Positions 42,302 to 51,630 of a DNA stretch of 64,000 nucleotides are shown one piece after another. This DNA comes from Diplonema papillatum (Eukaryota; Euglenozoa; Diplonemea; Diplonemida; Diplonemidae): contig JAPJBO010000301.1 in NCBI GenBank assembly GCA_030068145.1, positions 1 to 64,000 on the forward strand, in the 5' to 3' direction. Position 1 is the stretch's first letter. Every line of letters begins with the position of its first letter. The notes under the pieces are model-generated. The model saw nothing but the letters and a program-made list of their open reading frames with translations. It was not told where the DNA came from and did not search any database. The translations under genes were made by a program, and so were the position numbers.

Positions 42302-44223
42302 AGTCAATACCCAAGATAGTACGGTTTTTCTTAGAGTTGATCAAGATAGTACATGTTTCCTTAGAGTTACCCATTATAGTACATACCTCTTAGAGTTGAT
42401 CAAGATAGTACATGTTTCCTTAGAGTTGCCCATTATAGTACATCCCAAGATAGTACGGTTTTTCTTAGAGTTGATCAAGATAGTACATGTTTCCTTAGAG
42501 TTGATCAAGATAGTACATCTTTCCTTAGAGTTGATCAAGATAGTACATGTTTCCTTAGAGTTGTCCATGATAGTACGTTTTGCTCTGGTACGGTCTCTTA
42601 TCCTGTTCTGTTCTGTCCTGTGGGGCGGAACGAAGCCCGGGCAAAACGAGGCTGGGATAAGGTCCAAAACAGTACGTTTCCCGAGTTTGTGCCCAAAACA
42701 GCACCTTTTCCTGTTTGTGCCCAAAAGAGTACTTTGTTCTAACTTGAGTGCGGGTCCAAGTTTTGAGTCCAAGTTGTGTCCAAGTTTCTGCAGAACCAGG
42801 TTCGGTTCGCAAATCCAGACTCTCATCGAATCAAGGACCAAAATGGCAAGGTTTGCTGCCATGCCGATCAAAAACTGAAACACAACAGGCATCAATTCCC
42901 TCAGCCGGGTTTTCCTCGCGTGCAGCACGGTGCACCGCGTTTGAGACCCAAGTTTGGGACCCAAGTTTGGGACCCAAGTTTGGGACCCAAGTTTGGGACC
43001 CAAGTTTGGGACCCAAGTTTGGGACCCAAGTTTGGGACCCAAGTTTGGGACCCAAGTTTGGGACCCAAGTTTGGGACCCAAGTTTGGGACCCAAGTTTGG
43101 GACCCAAGTTTGGGACCCAAGTTTGGGACCCAAGTTTGGGACCCAAGTTTGGGACCCAAGTTTGGGACCCAAGTTTGGGACCCAAGTTTGGGACCCAAGT
43201 TTGGGACCCAAGTTTGGGACCCAAGTTTGGGACCCAAGTTTGGGACCCAAGTTTGGGACCCAAGTTTGGGACCCAAGTTTGGGACCCAAGTTTGGGACCC
43301 AAGTTTGGGACCCAAGTTTGGGACCCAAGTTTGGGACCCAAGTTTGGGACCCAAGTTTGGGACCCAAGTTTGGGACCCAAGTTTGGGACCAAGTTTGGGA
43401 CCCAGTTTGGGACCCAAGTTTGGGACCCAAGTTTGGGACCCAAGTTGGGACCCAAGTTTGGGACCCAAGTTGGGACCCAAGTTTGGGACCCAAGTTGGGA
43501 CCCAAGTTTGGGACCCAAGTTTGGGACCCAAGTTTGGGACCCAAGTTTGGGACCCAAGTTTGGGACCCAAGTTTGGGACCCAAGTTTGGGACCCAAGTTT
43601 GGGACCCAAGTTTGGGACCCAAGTTTGGGACCCAAGTTTGGGACCCAAGTTTGGGACCCAAGTTTGGGACCCAAGTTTGGGACCCAAGTTTGGGACCCAA
43701 GTTTGGGACCCAAGTTTGGGACCCAAGTTTGGGACCCAAGTTTGGGACCCAAGTTTGGGACCCAAGTTTGGGACCCAAGTTTGGGACCCAAGTTTGGGAC
43801 CCAAGTTTGGGACCCAAGTTTGGGACCCAAGTTTGGGACCCAAGTTTGGGACCCAAGTTTGGGACCCAAGTTTGGGACCCAAGTTTGGAACTCAAGTTTT
43901 GGGCACAAACTCAGGTCCGAGTCAGGAAACCGTACTCTTTTGGTATTTCACCCAACCAGCAGCCCGTGCCTGGGCCACGGCTGGGAGGGGGGTCTCTAAA
44001 AAAAACGAAGAAAAAGCAAAAACTACGGTTTCTGTGCATTTTTCTTGCATTTCTGGGGGCCTTCCAGGAGTTTCAAGTGTGTGTACTATAATGGGCAACT
44101 CTAAGGAAACATGTACTATAATGGGCAACTCTAAGGAAACATGTACTATCTTGGGTAACTCTAAGAGGTATGTACTATAATGGGTAACTCTAAGAAAGTG
44201 TGTACTATAATGGGAAATGACCC
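42302..44223. mobile_element. Foldback element with subrepeat arms and palindromic core
   Basis: CTTCCAGGGG flanks both sides (42292-42301 and 44224-44233). The ends are inverted: 42303-42322 and 44202-44221 match at 16 of 20 positions (GTCAxTxCCCAxxATAGTAC). The arms are tandem 30-bp units: about nine on the left (42320-42575, GATAGTACATGTTTCCTTAG + AGTTGATCAA) and four to five on the right in opposite orientation (44086-44215). Further in, GAGTTTGTGCCCAAAAC (about 42683) pairs with its complement (about 43894). The centre is the 13-bp array. Drosophila FB elements likewise have inverted ends made of tandem subrepeats and make roughly 9-bp duplications. No transposase is encoded, so movement would depend on another element. 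Confidence 0.85.
42940..43887. repeat. 13-bp near-palindromic minisatellite, about 73 copies
   Basis: Units of GTTTGGGACCCAA. TTGGG and CCCAA are complementary around a central A, so every unit can form a small hairpin and both strands look almost alike. Some units near 43390-43500 have lost one or two bases. Because 13 is not a multiple of three and no unit contains a stop, all six frames stay open for 300-500 codons. These are artefacts, not genes. Confidence 0.97.
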
Positions 44224-44263
44224 CTTCCAGGGGTAGGACCGGCTCCGACTCACAAAAAACAAG

Positions 44264-44308
44264 CGAACTTTCACTCTAAAAAGTCTCTCAAGCGAACTTT
44301 AAGTTAAA
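44264..44308 (+). repeat. Shared-tail pieces at the piggyBac insertion site
   Basis: ACAAGCGAACTTTCACTCTAA followed by CAAGCGAACTTTAAG, i.e. two partial copies of the dispersed tail. The sequence after the right TTAA at 48504 continues CTCTTTTTTT, resembling the CTCTAA end of the tail, so the element appears to have landed in a TTAA of such a tail. Confidence 0.65.
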
Positions 44309-44312
44309 TTAA
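44309..44312. other. TTAA target duplication, left
   Basis: TTAA directly before the CCCAACTC end; its partner is at 48504-48507. Confidence 0.92.
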
Positions 44313-44389
44313 CCCAACTCCGACCAAGCACCTAAAGGTTAATTTCCACTTTTTCCTATTTTTCATTTTTATAGAGTGCCTTCGCTCTT

Positions 44390-45283
44390 TTGGGCATTCT
44401 GGGGCTGGAATTTTGCGATTTCGAAGCATATCTTTCCTTGTGCATTAGAGGGATACCCCCCTATGGGACCCCTCCTGACCTCCTGGAGAAGATCCAGAGG
44501 CTGATCGGTACGATCTCAATCGAGATGGCGCAGGCGCAGCGGAGCCTTGCGGCAACACGCCCTTGGGAACTCGCCTCAGGTGCGTCGACGAAATACGACG
44601 TACACTTAGCAACGGACAGTCGTAAGTTGCTAACGACCAACATCGGAACCCGCTTCGCAGCGACGTTGGTCTTCTGGCTGCGGAGTCTATCATGGGTCAG
44701 CTCCAACCCTCTCCCGACGACAGGCGTGGAACTCGCGCTTGATTTTGAGGCATTTACGCGTTCGAAGCTCCCAGGGAGAACCTTCGCCGAGAAGGGGCTG
44801 CAAATTGGGTACCTTATGCGAGCTATCAACGACCTGTGCTGCGCCGACTCAGGAGTCGCCTCCTTCCCTGGGAAGTGGCGGCAGGGGGTCTGTTCCCTCC
44901 GCTGTTTTGGTGCGCCGGCTATGCCGGGTTGTACCCACCGCCCACGCTTTGCGGCTGGACGGAAGACCGAGTGGATGTTGGGCAAGCTGGAAACAATTTG
45001 CGCCCGTAACAGCTGGAACGATGCCGTGCCTGAATATCCGCACGACGTACCCTATGTTCAGTGGGAGTTGAGATTCTCTGTCAAGATGCTAGCCGCCGCC
45101 ATAGGGCGGGCTATTGCCAAAAGGAGGAGAGCCCGCGAAACAACGTGCCAACACACGCCTGCCAGGCGGTCTCGTCCGCCAGTCAGAACGCCCCCGGCTG
45201 CGCCACCATCGGTGCAACAATCATCTTTGACAGGGCCACGGCTCGCTCCGCGCCCACGGCGCAACGACTTGCGCCCGCCGTAG
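44390..45283 (+). CDS. Passenger ORF inside the piggyBac element
   Basis: 297 codons, oriented opposite to the transposase and ending 385 bp beyond it (convergent). It shows LVFWLRSLSWVSSNPLP, then ELALDFEAFTRSKLPG, later CTHRPRFAAGRKTEWML and GKLETICARN, and a basic tail (GRAIAKRRRARE, then Arg/Pro-rich). The ELxxDFExxT spacing and later Cys/Pro/Arg region remind me of C-terminal parts of algal LINE polyproteins, but this is memory of a pattern, not a match I can verify. A fragment encoding the CTHRPRF part recurs at 24750-24837. No catalytic motif is visible. Whether the present ATG is used is unknown. Confidence 0.45.
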   Translation: MGILGLEFCDFEAYLSLCIRGIPPYGTPPDLLEKIQRLIGTISIEMAQAQRSLAATRPWELASGASTKYDVHLATDSRKLLTTNIGTRFAATLVFWLRSLSWVSSNPLPTTGVELALDFEAFTRSKLPGRTFAEKGLQIGYLMRAINDLCCADSGVASFPGKWRQGVCSLRCFGAPAMPGCTHRPRFAAGRKTEWMLGKLETICARNSWNDAVPEYPHDVPYVQWELRFSVKMLAAAIGRAIAKRRRARETTCQHTPARRSRPPVRTPPAAPPSVQQSSLTGPRLAPRPRRNDLRPP

Positions 45284-45667
45284 TAGTACGGGATAGTAGT
45301 GGGGCGACCGGATACTCCTCGGAGAGATGGTCCCTGCACTCTAACTCGTCTCTCTCTCTCTCTCTCTCTCTTTCCATTGCCGCCCTTGGAAGGCGAAATT
45401 TTGACATGATGTTGCACTAGTCTGTCATCGTCTTCTCGCTTATGACCGTCTCTAATTCGTCGACAACGTTTCACCGCAACCTTGACAATCTTTTGTTTTC
45501 TCGCGTGGTTTAGATTTCCTTCCTAGGTTGGGCTTGAGCAAAAGAGAAGAAGAAAGGCGGCAGACGTCATTTTGCGTGCGTTCCGGGGGTAGGGGGTTGG
45601 AGTGATGGCGAGATAACGGGCAAGACGCAGGAAATTGAGGTACGGGGCAGGTGGGCAGTTCACGCAA

Positions 45668-48340
45668 CTACTGGCCACTGCAGTCACTTTCATCAGTAGA
45701 CTCGGTATACGTCAGACGCACTCCTTTGAGTGTGGGAGGGCGCCCCTGCTTGCAAGGGCGGCCGCCTCGTTTCTTCAAGCGCTGGGTCCCAGGAGTTTCC
45801 GGCTCGTAGTAATGGTGGTTCTTGAGGGTGTGAAACCGGGTAAAACACGGAGCGGGACACAGAGCCACGCCACATGTTTTGCAGACATATTTCGTCTTGA
45901 CCAAACGAACATGGCATTTGCACGCAACGCGGGTGTCTGTTTCCAGAATGGCATGGAACTTGCCATCCAGGCGCGACGGGTGGTCGCTAGCCCGAGGTGT
46001 GCGCGTTCCGGGGCTGAAGTCCTCAGTACTGCGGTTGTCAGCAAGTAACCCGCGGATGAGCTCTTTTCTGAAGTCCTTGAAGGGTAAGGACCCGCGATTC
46101 TTACCAAGACGCTTGTACAAGATAAAACTGTTCAACGCAGACACTTCGAGCAAATAAAAGAAGACTTTCATATACCATCGTTTGCCCTGCATGAATCGTG
46201 TCGCCCGGGCAAGGTACTGGTCGCAGCGATCTACCCCCCCCATGTGTTTGTTGTAAGCAACCACGATGTCTGGCTTACTGACCTTCAACCGCTTTCCCCC
46301 CTTGCAGCGACGCTCAAGCTCGGTCATTGTTGTTCCAATGGGGAGTGTTGACAACATGCGGACTTCACGCTTGTCAACCCACTCCAAGAACGTGATCGGC
46401 GAACTTTGGCGATACTGGCAATGGCCGCGTTTCGGGGCCGCAGCCTTATCCGCTTGGGATGGGCGGCCGCGCTTCTTTTGGGACTTGCTAAAAAGTGGGA
46501 TCCCGTTCCGATTTTTGCGGACAGTTCCGGCCGCGTGGAATCCCAAGGTGTATAATTTTAGCATGAGGGGAATGCTTGTGTAGTAGTTGTCCATGTACAT
46601 GTGCCTTCCTGAGTATGCATACAGAGCCGCAGCTGCAAGAAGTTCACGCTCACCAACGTTCACGGGGCCAGGGTTAGTATCCGTGTCAATCTTACCGGTA
46701 TACACTGACGATACCAATGTGTAACCAGTCTGTGACTCAGCCAGAACAAAACACTTCAAACCGAATCGATGCCGTTTCATGGGCATGTATTGCTTGAAGC
46801 TGACACGACCTTTGTACTTGATGATCGACTCATCAAAGCTAAGTTCTTTATCGGGAGCATAGACATCCCGCCATTGGAGAGACACAAGCTGGAAAATATC
46901 TCTTATCTTGATGAGTCGGTCCGGGTGTTCCTTCTTTCCACTGAGGGGGTCTGTGAAGTGCAGCGTCCTGTGAATATCGTGCCACCTTTTCCTGGACATG
47001 GTTTCAGAAAAAAACGCGCATTGTTCGATAGGGTCCACGGACCAGTACGAGTAGAGATCCTGTTTCACGGACAACCCCATCGCGTATGTGACAGCACACC
47101 AGCGAAGAAATTCCGCAATATCGGGTGCTTCGTACGAGATACCCTCTTTCCCTGCAGCATACACACTCATGTGCCCAATGATCTGGGTGACCACCAGGTC
47201 GGTGAACATGCATCTGAAGATGTCAGTGGGGGAGGAATCCTCATCAAGGTCGTAGGACGGATTCGGTCCGGTCTTCTTGGCGTTGAAAGGGAATTCGAGG
47301 TTGGGCTCGACTTTGCTGCTCCACGACAAGGACTTGATCGCTGCACCTGCTGCCTTGACCGCAGCGCTCTCAGTATTCGGTGGGCGGCCTCGCGGTGCTG
47401 GGTTTGCGGGGGGCTTCTGTGCCGGTCCTTTTCGTGGTCGGCCGGGGCGCTTCGGTGCAGGCTTTGCGGAGGGCTTCGGCGCCTGTTCTTTTGGTGGCCG
47501 GCCGGGGCGCTTCGGTGCAGGCTTTGCGGAGGACTTCGGCGCCTGTTCTTTTGGTGGCTCGCCAAAAAAAATGTTCATAAAGTGGCCGAGATCACCGCTC
47601 TGAACCCGCGGGTTGGCCAGGAACACGACGTTGGCCGGGTGGGGTCGGTCTTCGCCTCGCTCGACTGAGCCGGTTCCTCTCAGCACGGCCCAGTTGTACA
47701 GCGCTGTGTACACTGTCTCCGGATTGGGCTGGAATCCGATACCGTGTTGGAGGCAGAAGCTCGATACCTGATAAGTGTCCAGCTCCGGTAAGCGTGCCAC
47801 ACTCCTGCAACGCACGTCGAAATGTTCGCGGGCGAAGCTGAGAATGTTCAATGCCGATGGCATCGCAAAACTTCCCTCCATCGCTCGCATGAGTGCGATG
47901 TACCCGCACTCCACCCCGCTCTGCTCGTCACGCAGCTGCAGTGTCACACCCCGGATACCGCCGAACTCACGTCGCGACCGTTGCCTGTCCCAGTTCCCGC
48001 AAGAGTCGACCACTGTCACCCGCCCAAGCGCGGTGGCGTCGAGATGATGCACTTGTTCGCGCACTGTCCTTCCCGACCTGTTGTTGTCGTCATCGTCATC
48101 CTCTTCCTCTTCTTCATCCTCTTCTTCTTCCTCGTCCTCTTCCTCTTCCACCTCTTCTGCTTCCTCGTTGTCCTCTTCTTCTGTCGACCCCACACTCTCC
48201 ATATCCGTGGCCGCCCGCTTCCTTCCAGACATTTTGTACTTTTCACTGCCCAAGTTCCTGGATTGTTTCGACTGTTGATGACAAGGCATTGAAAAAGCCG
48301 GTTTTCCGGGGGTTTCCCCAATCTCGCCACTTGGTTTCAA
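45668..48340 (-). CDS. piggyBac transposase with N-terminal protease-like domain
   Basis: 890 aa, uninterrupted. It would cut and paste the element at TTAA sites in the nucleus. Residues 1-90 are acidic. Residues 100-260 hold a conserved-looking domain absent from classical piggyBac: SGVECGYIALMRAMEG (Cys145) and later NVVFLANPRVQSGDLGHFM (His253), the Cys...His order of papain-like proteases. Residues 262-322 contain three AT-hook-like motifs (RPGRPPK, RPGRPRK, RGRPP). Residues 365-740 are the DDE domain: Asp503 (SFDESIIKYKGR), Asp584 (MYMDNYYTSIPL), Asp704 and Asp707 (NKHMGGVDRCDQ), matching the four conserved Asp of piggyBac. Residues 806-842 form a C-terminal Cys/His zinc region (CKTCGVALCPAPC...H). 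Met37 is an alternative start. Confidence 0.94.
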   Translation of the reverse strand: MKPSGEIGETPGKPAFSMPCHQQSKQSRNLGSEKYKMSGRKRAATDMESVGSTEEEDNEEAEEVEEEEDEEEEEDEEEEEDDDDDNNRSGRTVREQVHHLDATALGRVTVVDSCGNWDRQRSRREFGGIRGVTLQLRDEQSGVECGYIALMRAMEGSFAMPSALNILSFAREHFDVRCRSVARLPELDTYQVSSFCLQHGIGFQPNPETVYTALYNWAVLRGTGSVERGEDRPHPANVVFLANPRVQSGDLGHFMNIFFGEPPKEQAPKSSAKPAPKRPGRPPKEQAPKPSAKPAPKRPGRPRKGPAQKPPANPAPRGRPPNTESAAVKAAGAAIKSLSWSSKVEPNLEFPFNAKKTGPNPSYDLDEDSSPTDIFRCMFTDLVVTQIIGHMSVYAAGKEGISYEAPDIAEFLRWCAVTYAMGLSVKQDLYSYWSVDPIEQCAFFSETMSRKRWHDIHRTLHFTDPLSGKKEHPDRLIKIRDIFQLVSLQWRDVYAPDKELSFDESIIKYKGRVSFKQYMPMKRHRFGLKCFVLAESQTGYTLVSSVYTGKIDTDTNPGPVNVGERELLAAAALYAYSGRHMYMDNYYTSIPLMLKLYTLGFHAAGTVRKNRNGIPLFSKSQKKRGRPSQADKAAAPKRGHCQYRQSSPITFLEWVDKREVRMLSTLPIGTTMTELERRCKGGKRLKVSKPDIVVAYNKHMGGVDRCDQYLARATRFMQGKRWYMKVFFYLLEVSALNSFILYKRLGKNRGSLPFKDFRKELIRGLLADNRSTEDFSPGTRTPRASDHPSRLDGKFHAILETDTRVACKCHVRLVKTKYVCKTCGVALCPAPCFTRFHTLKNHHYYEPETPGTQRLKKRGGRPCKQGRPPTLKGVRLTYTESTDESDCSGQ

Positions 48341-48469
48341 TCGTCATTGCTGACGAATTTTTGACATTCGAGGGCGGCAATGAAAAGATTTGCTCGAAAT
48401 GGGTGAATTCCATATTTTTGGGAATTTTTTGGCGCCTCCTGAGCACCCCTACAGAAAAATCCAGAATAA

Positions 48470-48489
48470 ACCGGACATATATGTCCGGT
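48470..48489. promoter_or_regulatory. 20-bp palindrome beside the piggyBac right end
   Basis: Perfect palindrome ACCGGACATATATGTCCGGT, ending one base before the terminal repeat and 130 bp upstream of the transposase start. It could be a transposase binding site or part of the promoter; it has no counterpart at the left end. Confidence 0.6.
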
Positions 48490-48503
48490 TGGTCGGAGTT
48501 GGG

Positions 48504-48507
48504 TTAA
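48504..48507. other. TTAA target duplication, right
   Basis: Partner of 44309-44312. Confidence 0.92.
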
Positions 48508-49729
48508 CTCTTTTTTTAAAAAAGGGCATACAAAACGAACCTCTAAACCACAATGAAAGTGATTATAAAACGCATAAAAAAAAAAAAAAAAAAAAGTAAA
48601 ACTCGAAAACAGCCTGAAACAAAAACGAAAGAAACATGGGGCATTGACAATCGTCGCAGACGCGGGAGGGAAACGTTCGGACCGCCCGGTAGCTCACGGA
48701 GGGAGATGCCTCCACAGCGCCCCGGGTGACTTTACGATTGATCCGTTTCGAGCCCCACCAACCCCCTTTTCGAACATGACGTGGGTGGCATAGAGAGAGT
48801 ACGACAAACTCTATGGCACCATAAAGTCCAGAAAATCCATACTTACTAACCCACGGCAAAGAAACCCTGCCGAATGAAATCAGCTGCCTTCGGACTTACT
48901 GCCGAGAGGGAGGTGGGGACAACAGACAACGCACAAACTAACAAAAGGTCGAAAGACACCAAATCGGTACGCCCATACGGGATCGTCGAAAACACACGCA
49001 AAAACCTTTCAAGCGAACTTTTAACTCTCTCTGAATACTTCCATTCTAAAAACTAGCACAAGAAACCAGTCCAAAAACTTCAATTCTGAAAGAAAGGGCA
49101 AACTCAAGGTAGCGAAAACCTGCTGAAAGGAAGGGTAGGCGAGTCTGACATTAGCTGTCGTTGGGAAGGGCGGTAGCGCTTGCGCTAAGAAAAAGACTGG
49201 TCATACGTGGCCGGTCCAACACAGCGCAGCCACATGCTGCAGACCAAGCCCGTGCCACACAGGACCGCACATAGCCTTGTATTGACCCACTTACCGTGGC
49301 CAGTACTATCGAACTCAGCCATGCCGTTTTGTAGGTCAGTTTGAGGTGTTGTGAACGAGGCCGCGCCAACACTATGTCCCTCGGTGACTGCCATGCTAAA
49401 GAGATAATTATTCAGGAAGTCCGCTGCCAACGCTCTCTTTCCTTGCCCTAGTGTTGCGTGTGGGTGCGAGCCTTCGAATGCTCGACCAACTCAATGCCAA
49501 GTTCACGCTTGACATACTGTTTGGATCTTCGGCCTCGTACGTAGGTGTGGCACAAAGGCGGCTGGAGTGGTGGCCGTGCTCGGCTAGCGTGCCCAAACCT
49601 TCGAAGACGCACTAAAAGATTTTACTCTGAAATGACTCGCCTGCCAACAAAATAAGCCGGACCACCGGCCTCAAGCGAACACCGTGAAGAGGTGGGGAAG
49701 GATACTAGAGAGGCTGCCTCGTGCTTATT
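48508..49729. other. Unassigned, with repeat pieces
   Basis: A poly(A) run lies at about 48578-48597. 48860-49050 shares blocks (ACCCTGCCG, CGCACAAACTAACAAAA, TTCAAGCGAACTTTTAACTC) with 55800-56085, including a weak form of the shared tail. No gene is seen. Confidence 0.5.
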
Positions 49730-49985
49730 TTGATGGAGGCTAGAGGGGGGAGAAACGATACAACACCCAAGCGGGTCTTTGTCGTTGAACGCTTACACCC
49801 GCCACTAGACCCAGATTTACCTGTGTTTCGTGTGGGCTGCGGCACATTTACCTCCTGTGAGACTGGAATATTGTTGCGATAGTTGGGGAGTCATCGGCAT
49901 GCTGATGAGTACCACACTACCTTCGAGATTCACACGTGGCAGCTTCCTCAAGTATTTCCTACAAGCAGGTGCTACTACAAAAAAA
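49730..49985 (-). repeat. SINE-like family B copy
   Basis: The reverse complement gives AGCACCTGCTTGTAGGAAAT, TGAGGAAGCTGCCACGTG, AAATGTGCCGCAGCCCACAC and GCGGGTGTAAGCGTTCAAC in order. A short extra block (AGTCATCGGCATGCTGATGA) interrupts it. Confidence 0.8.
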
Positions 49986-50037
49986 ACAGGAGATTCGCTA
50001 CTGTTACCAAGTTCGGACCGCGGTCCGAATCTGGCAC

Positions 50038-50082
50038 TCTCTCTCTCGCGCTCTCTCTCTCTCTCTCTGTCTGTCTCTCTCT

Positions 50083-50115
<33 letters not shown>
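50038..50115 (+). repeat. (CT)n-rich microsatellite
   Basis: Mostly CT dinucleotides with a few TCTG and CCCT interruptions, ending in the palindrome CTCTCTCGAGAGAG. A similar shorter CT tract lies at 45346-45371. Confidence 0.9.
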
Positions 50116-50214
50116 GAGAGAGCGAATTACTACGCCTGACTGGAACAGCATATCTGATAGTGGGCGCCTGCCTCTAGCGGACCGGAAAAGGAAACTACTC
50201 GACGAGCCACCCAG

Positions 50215-50540
50215 TGCTCATTTCGATGGAGGCCAGAGGGGAACCAACCACAAAGTGGGTCTTTTTGGACTGTTTCCGAGTTGTATGAACATTTTGAGAG
50301 CGACCGCCACTACACCCCAGATTTACAGCATATCTCTTCCGTGTTGTGGCGGTTGCTTGGACATTAGAACCGCGTTATTTCTGCTGATTCACTTGCCCGG
50401 GGCCCTCAGTGGCTGTACCTCAGGAGAAGGACTGAGAAGGTGGCATATTGAAGCTCTTGTTCAGAAGCTGAAGAGCACTGCTGCTGCGACGGCAAAGCAG
50501 AAACTAGCAAAAGCCTTGACCAACATGGGGCTGGACCAAG
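50215..50540. other. Family B fragment and a short protein-like frame
   Basis: 50215-50325 is a diverged minus-strand family B piece (GTGCTCATTTCGATGGAGGC). The frame ending at 50566 encodes RRWHIEALVQKLKSTAAATA then AKQKLAKALTNMGLD, a plausible helix pair, but has no exon boundaries I can support. Confidence 0.4.
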
Positions 50541-50622
50541 TAAACATAAACGTTTACCGTTGGTAAACATTTACGTTTTACTCATTTTGGAGTAAACGCT
50601 TTTACTACGCGTTTACTGCAGG
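50541..50622. other. Cluster of GTAAAC/GTTTAC boxes
   Basis: Eight or so GTAAAC-like hexamers in both orientations within 82 bp (GTAAACATAAACGTTTACCG, GGTAAACATTTACG, GAGTAAACGCTTTTAC, GCGTTTAC). The stretch can fold into several alternative hairpins. It may be a protein-binding cluster. Confidence 0.6.
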
Positions 50623-51407
50623 TCACTGCCCTACCCCTGACGGTCAACCGGAAGCTCCAATCAAAGTACTCTGGTAGCTGTTGCAGTCAACAATGAGGCA
50701 TTAGCCACACCCACACCCAAAGAAAGAACGTCAGTCCGCCTTGACTGTCGACCGTAGACACTAAACACGGATCCTCAAAACTCGAAAAAGTCCGCAAACC
50801 AAGAAAAAGAAAAAGAAAATAAAATAATACAGTGAATAAAGATGTGCCCTTCTGACGAAGTCGGTGACCCCGTTGCCGGCACCAAACGTGGCTTTTCCGC
50901 ACCGCACGCAAGCCTTTTTCTTGACGAAAACACACGTTCGATTTCACGGGGGATCCCCTCCGCGGTTGATACCGGGATTTTCAGAAAGGACCAACACGCA
51001 CTGTCCCCAAGAACTTAATTGAAAGAAGGCCACCTCGAGGCTTTGGCATCGCGGATTCCGAAGCACACTACGACGGGCATGTCCACCTTCGTGTGGGTAC
51101 CCGTGTGGTAGAAAGAGAGTGAAAAGCAATGCCTGTTTGTTGGTAGATTGCAGACAACAGGCCAGTGACTGGGGGTGCCGAAGCGATAGGCCTTGCGCCT
51201 CCGTGCGAGCAAAAACGGGTTCGTCGAGGTTTTCGTAGTGCCCTTTGTTGCCCGCACAAGGTTGCGGTCAACGACCAGTATTTCACCGGTTTCTAAACCA
51301 GTCTCGTACCGGTCAATGATCCGTACTTTCCCGGGTCAATTCCCCACCGAGTCAAAACACCCCAGTCCGTAATTAATCAAGTAATATCTTGTTGTGAATT
51401 GTATTTT
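50623..51407. other. Unassigned
   Basis: No gene or named repeat is recognised. CCGGTCAATGATCC near 51310 resembles short motifs at 51850. Confidence 0.4.
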
Positions 51408-51630
51408 TGCAAGCACCTGCTTTGTAGGAAATACTTGAGGAGGCTGCCAGCTGCAAAATATCAAAGGAGGTAAATGTGCTGTAGCCCACACGAAACACAG
51501 GTGAATCTGGGTTCAGTGGCGGGCGTAAGCGTTCAACAAAACAGACCCATTTTCTAGTTGTATTGTTTCTCCCCCTCTAGCTTCCTTCGAAGTAAGCACA
51601 AGGCAGCCCCTCGAGTATTTTGTGAAGAGG
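51408..51630 (+). repeat. SINE-like family B copy (fullest)
   Basis: Uninterrupted from AGCACCTGCTTTGTAGGAAA to GCAGCCCCTCGAGTATTTTG, about 220 bp. It is the best reference copy in the window. Confidence 0.88.

Larger units (their letters stand above)
44313..48503 (-). mobile_element. piggyBac-superfamily DNA transposon, apparently complete
   Basis: The 4191-bp element starts CCCAACTCCGACCA (44313-44326) and ends with its exact complement TGGTCGGAGTTGGG (48490-48503). It is flanked by TTAA on both sides, the hallmark of this superfamily. It encodes an uninterrupted transposase on the minus strand (45668-48340) and an unrelated ORF on the plus strand (44390-45283), the two being convergent. 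A 20-bp palindrome, ACCGGACATATATGTCCGGT (48470-48489), sits beside the right end only and may be a binding site. Intact ends, duplications and ORF indicate recent, possibly ongoing, activity. Confidence 0.94.

Noticed and set aside
42374..44180. Six overlapping frames of 300-500 codons
   Set aside because: All come from the stop-free 13-bp array; 13 is not a multiple of three and no frame is favoured.
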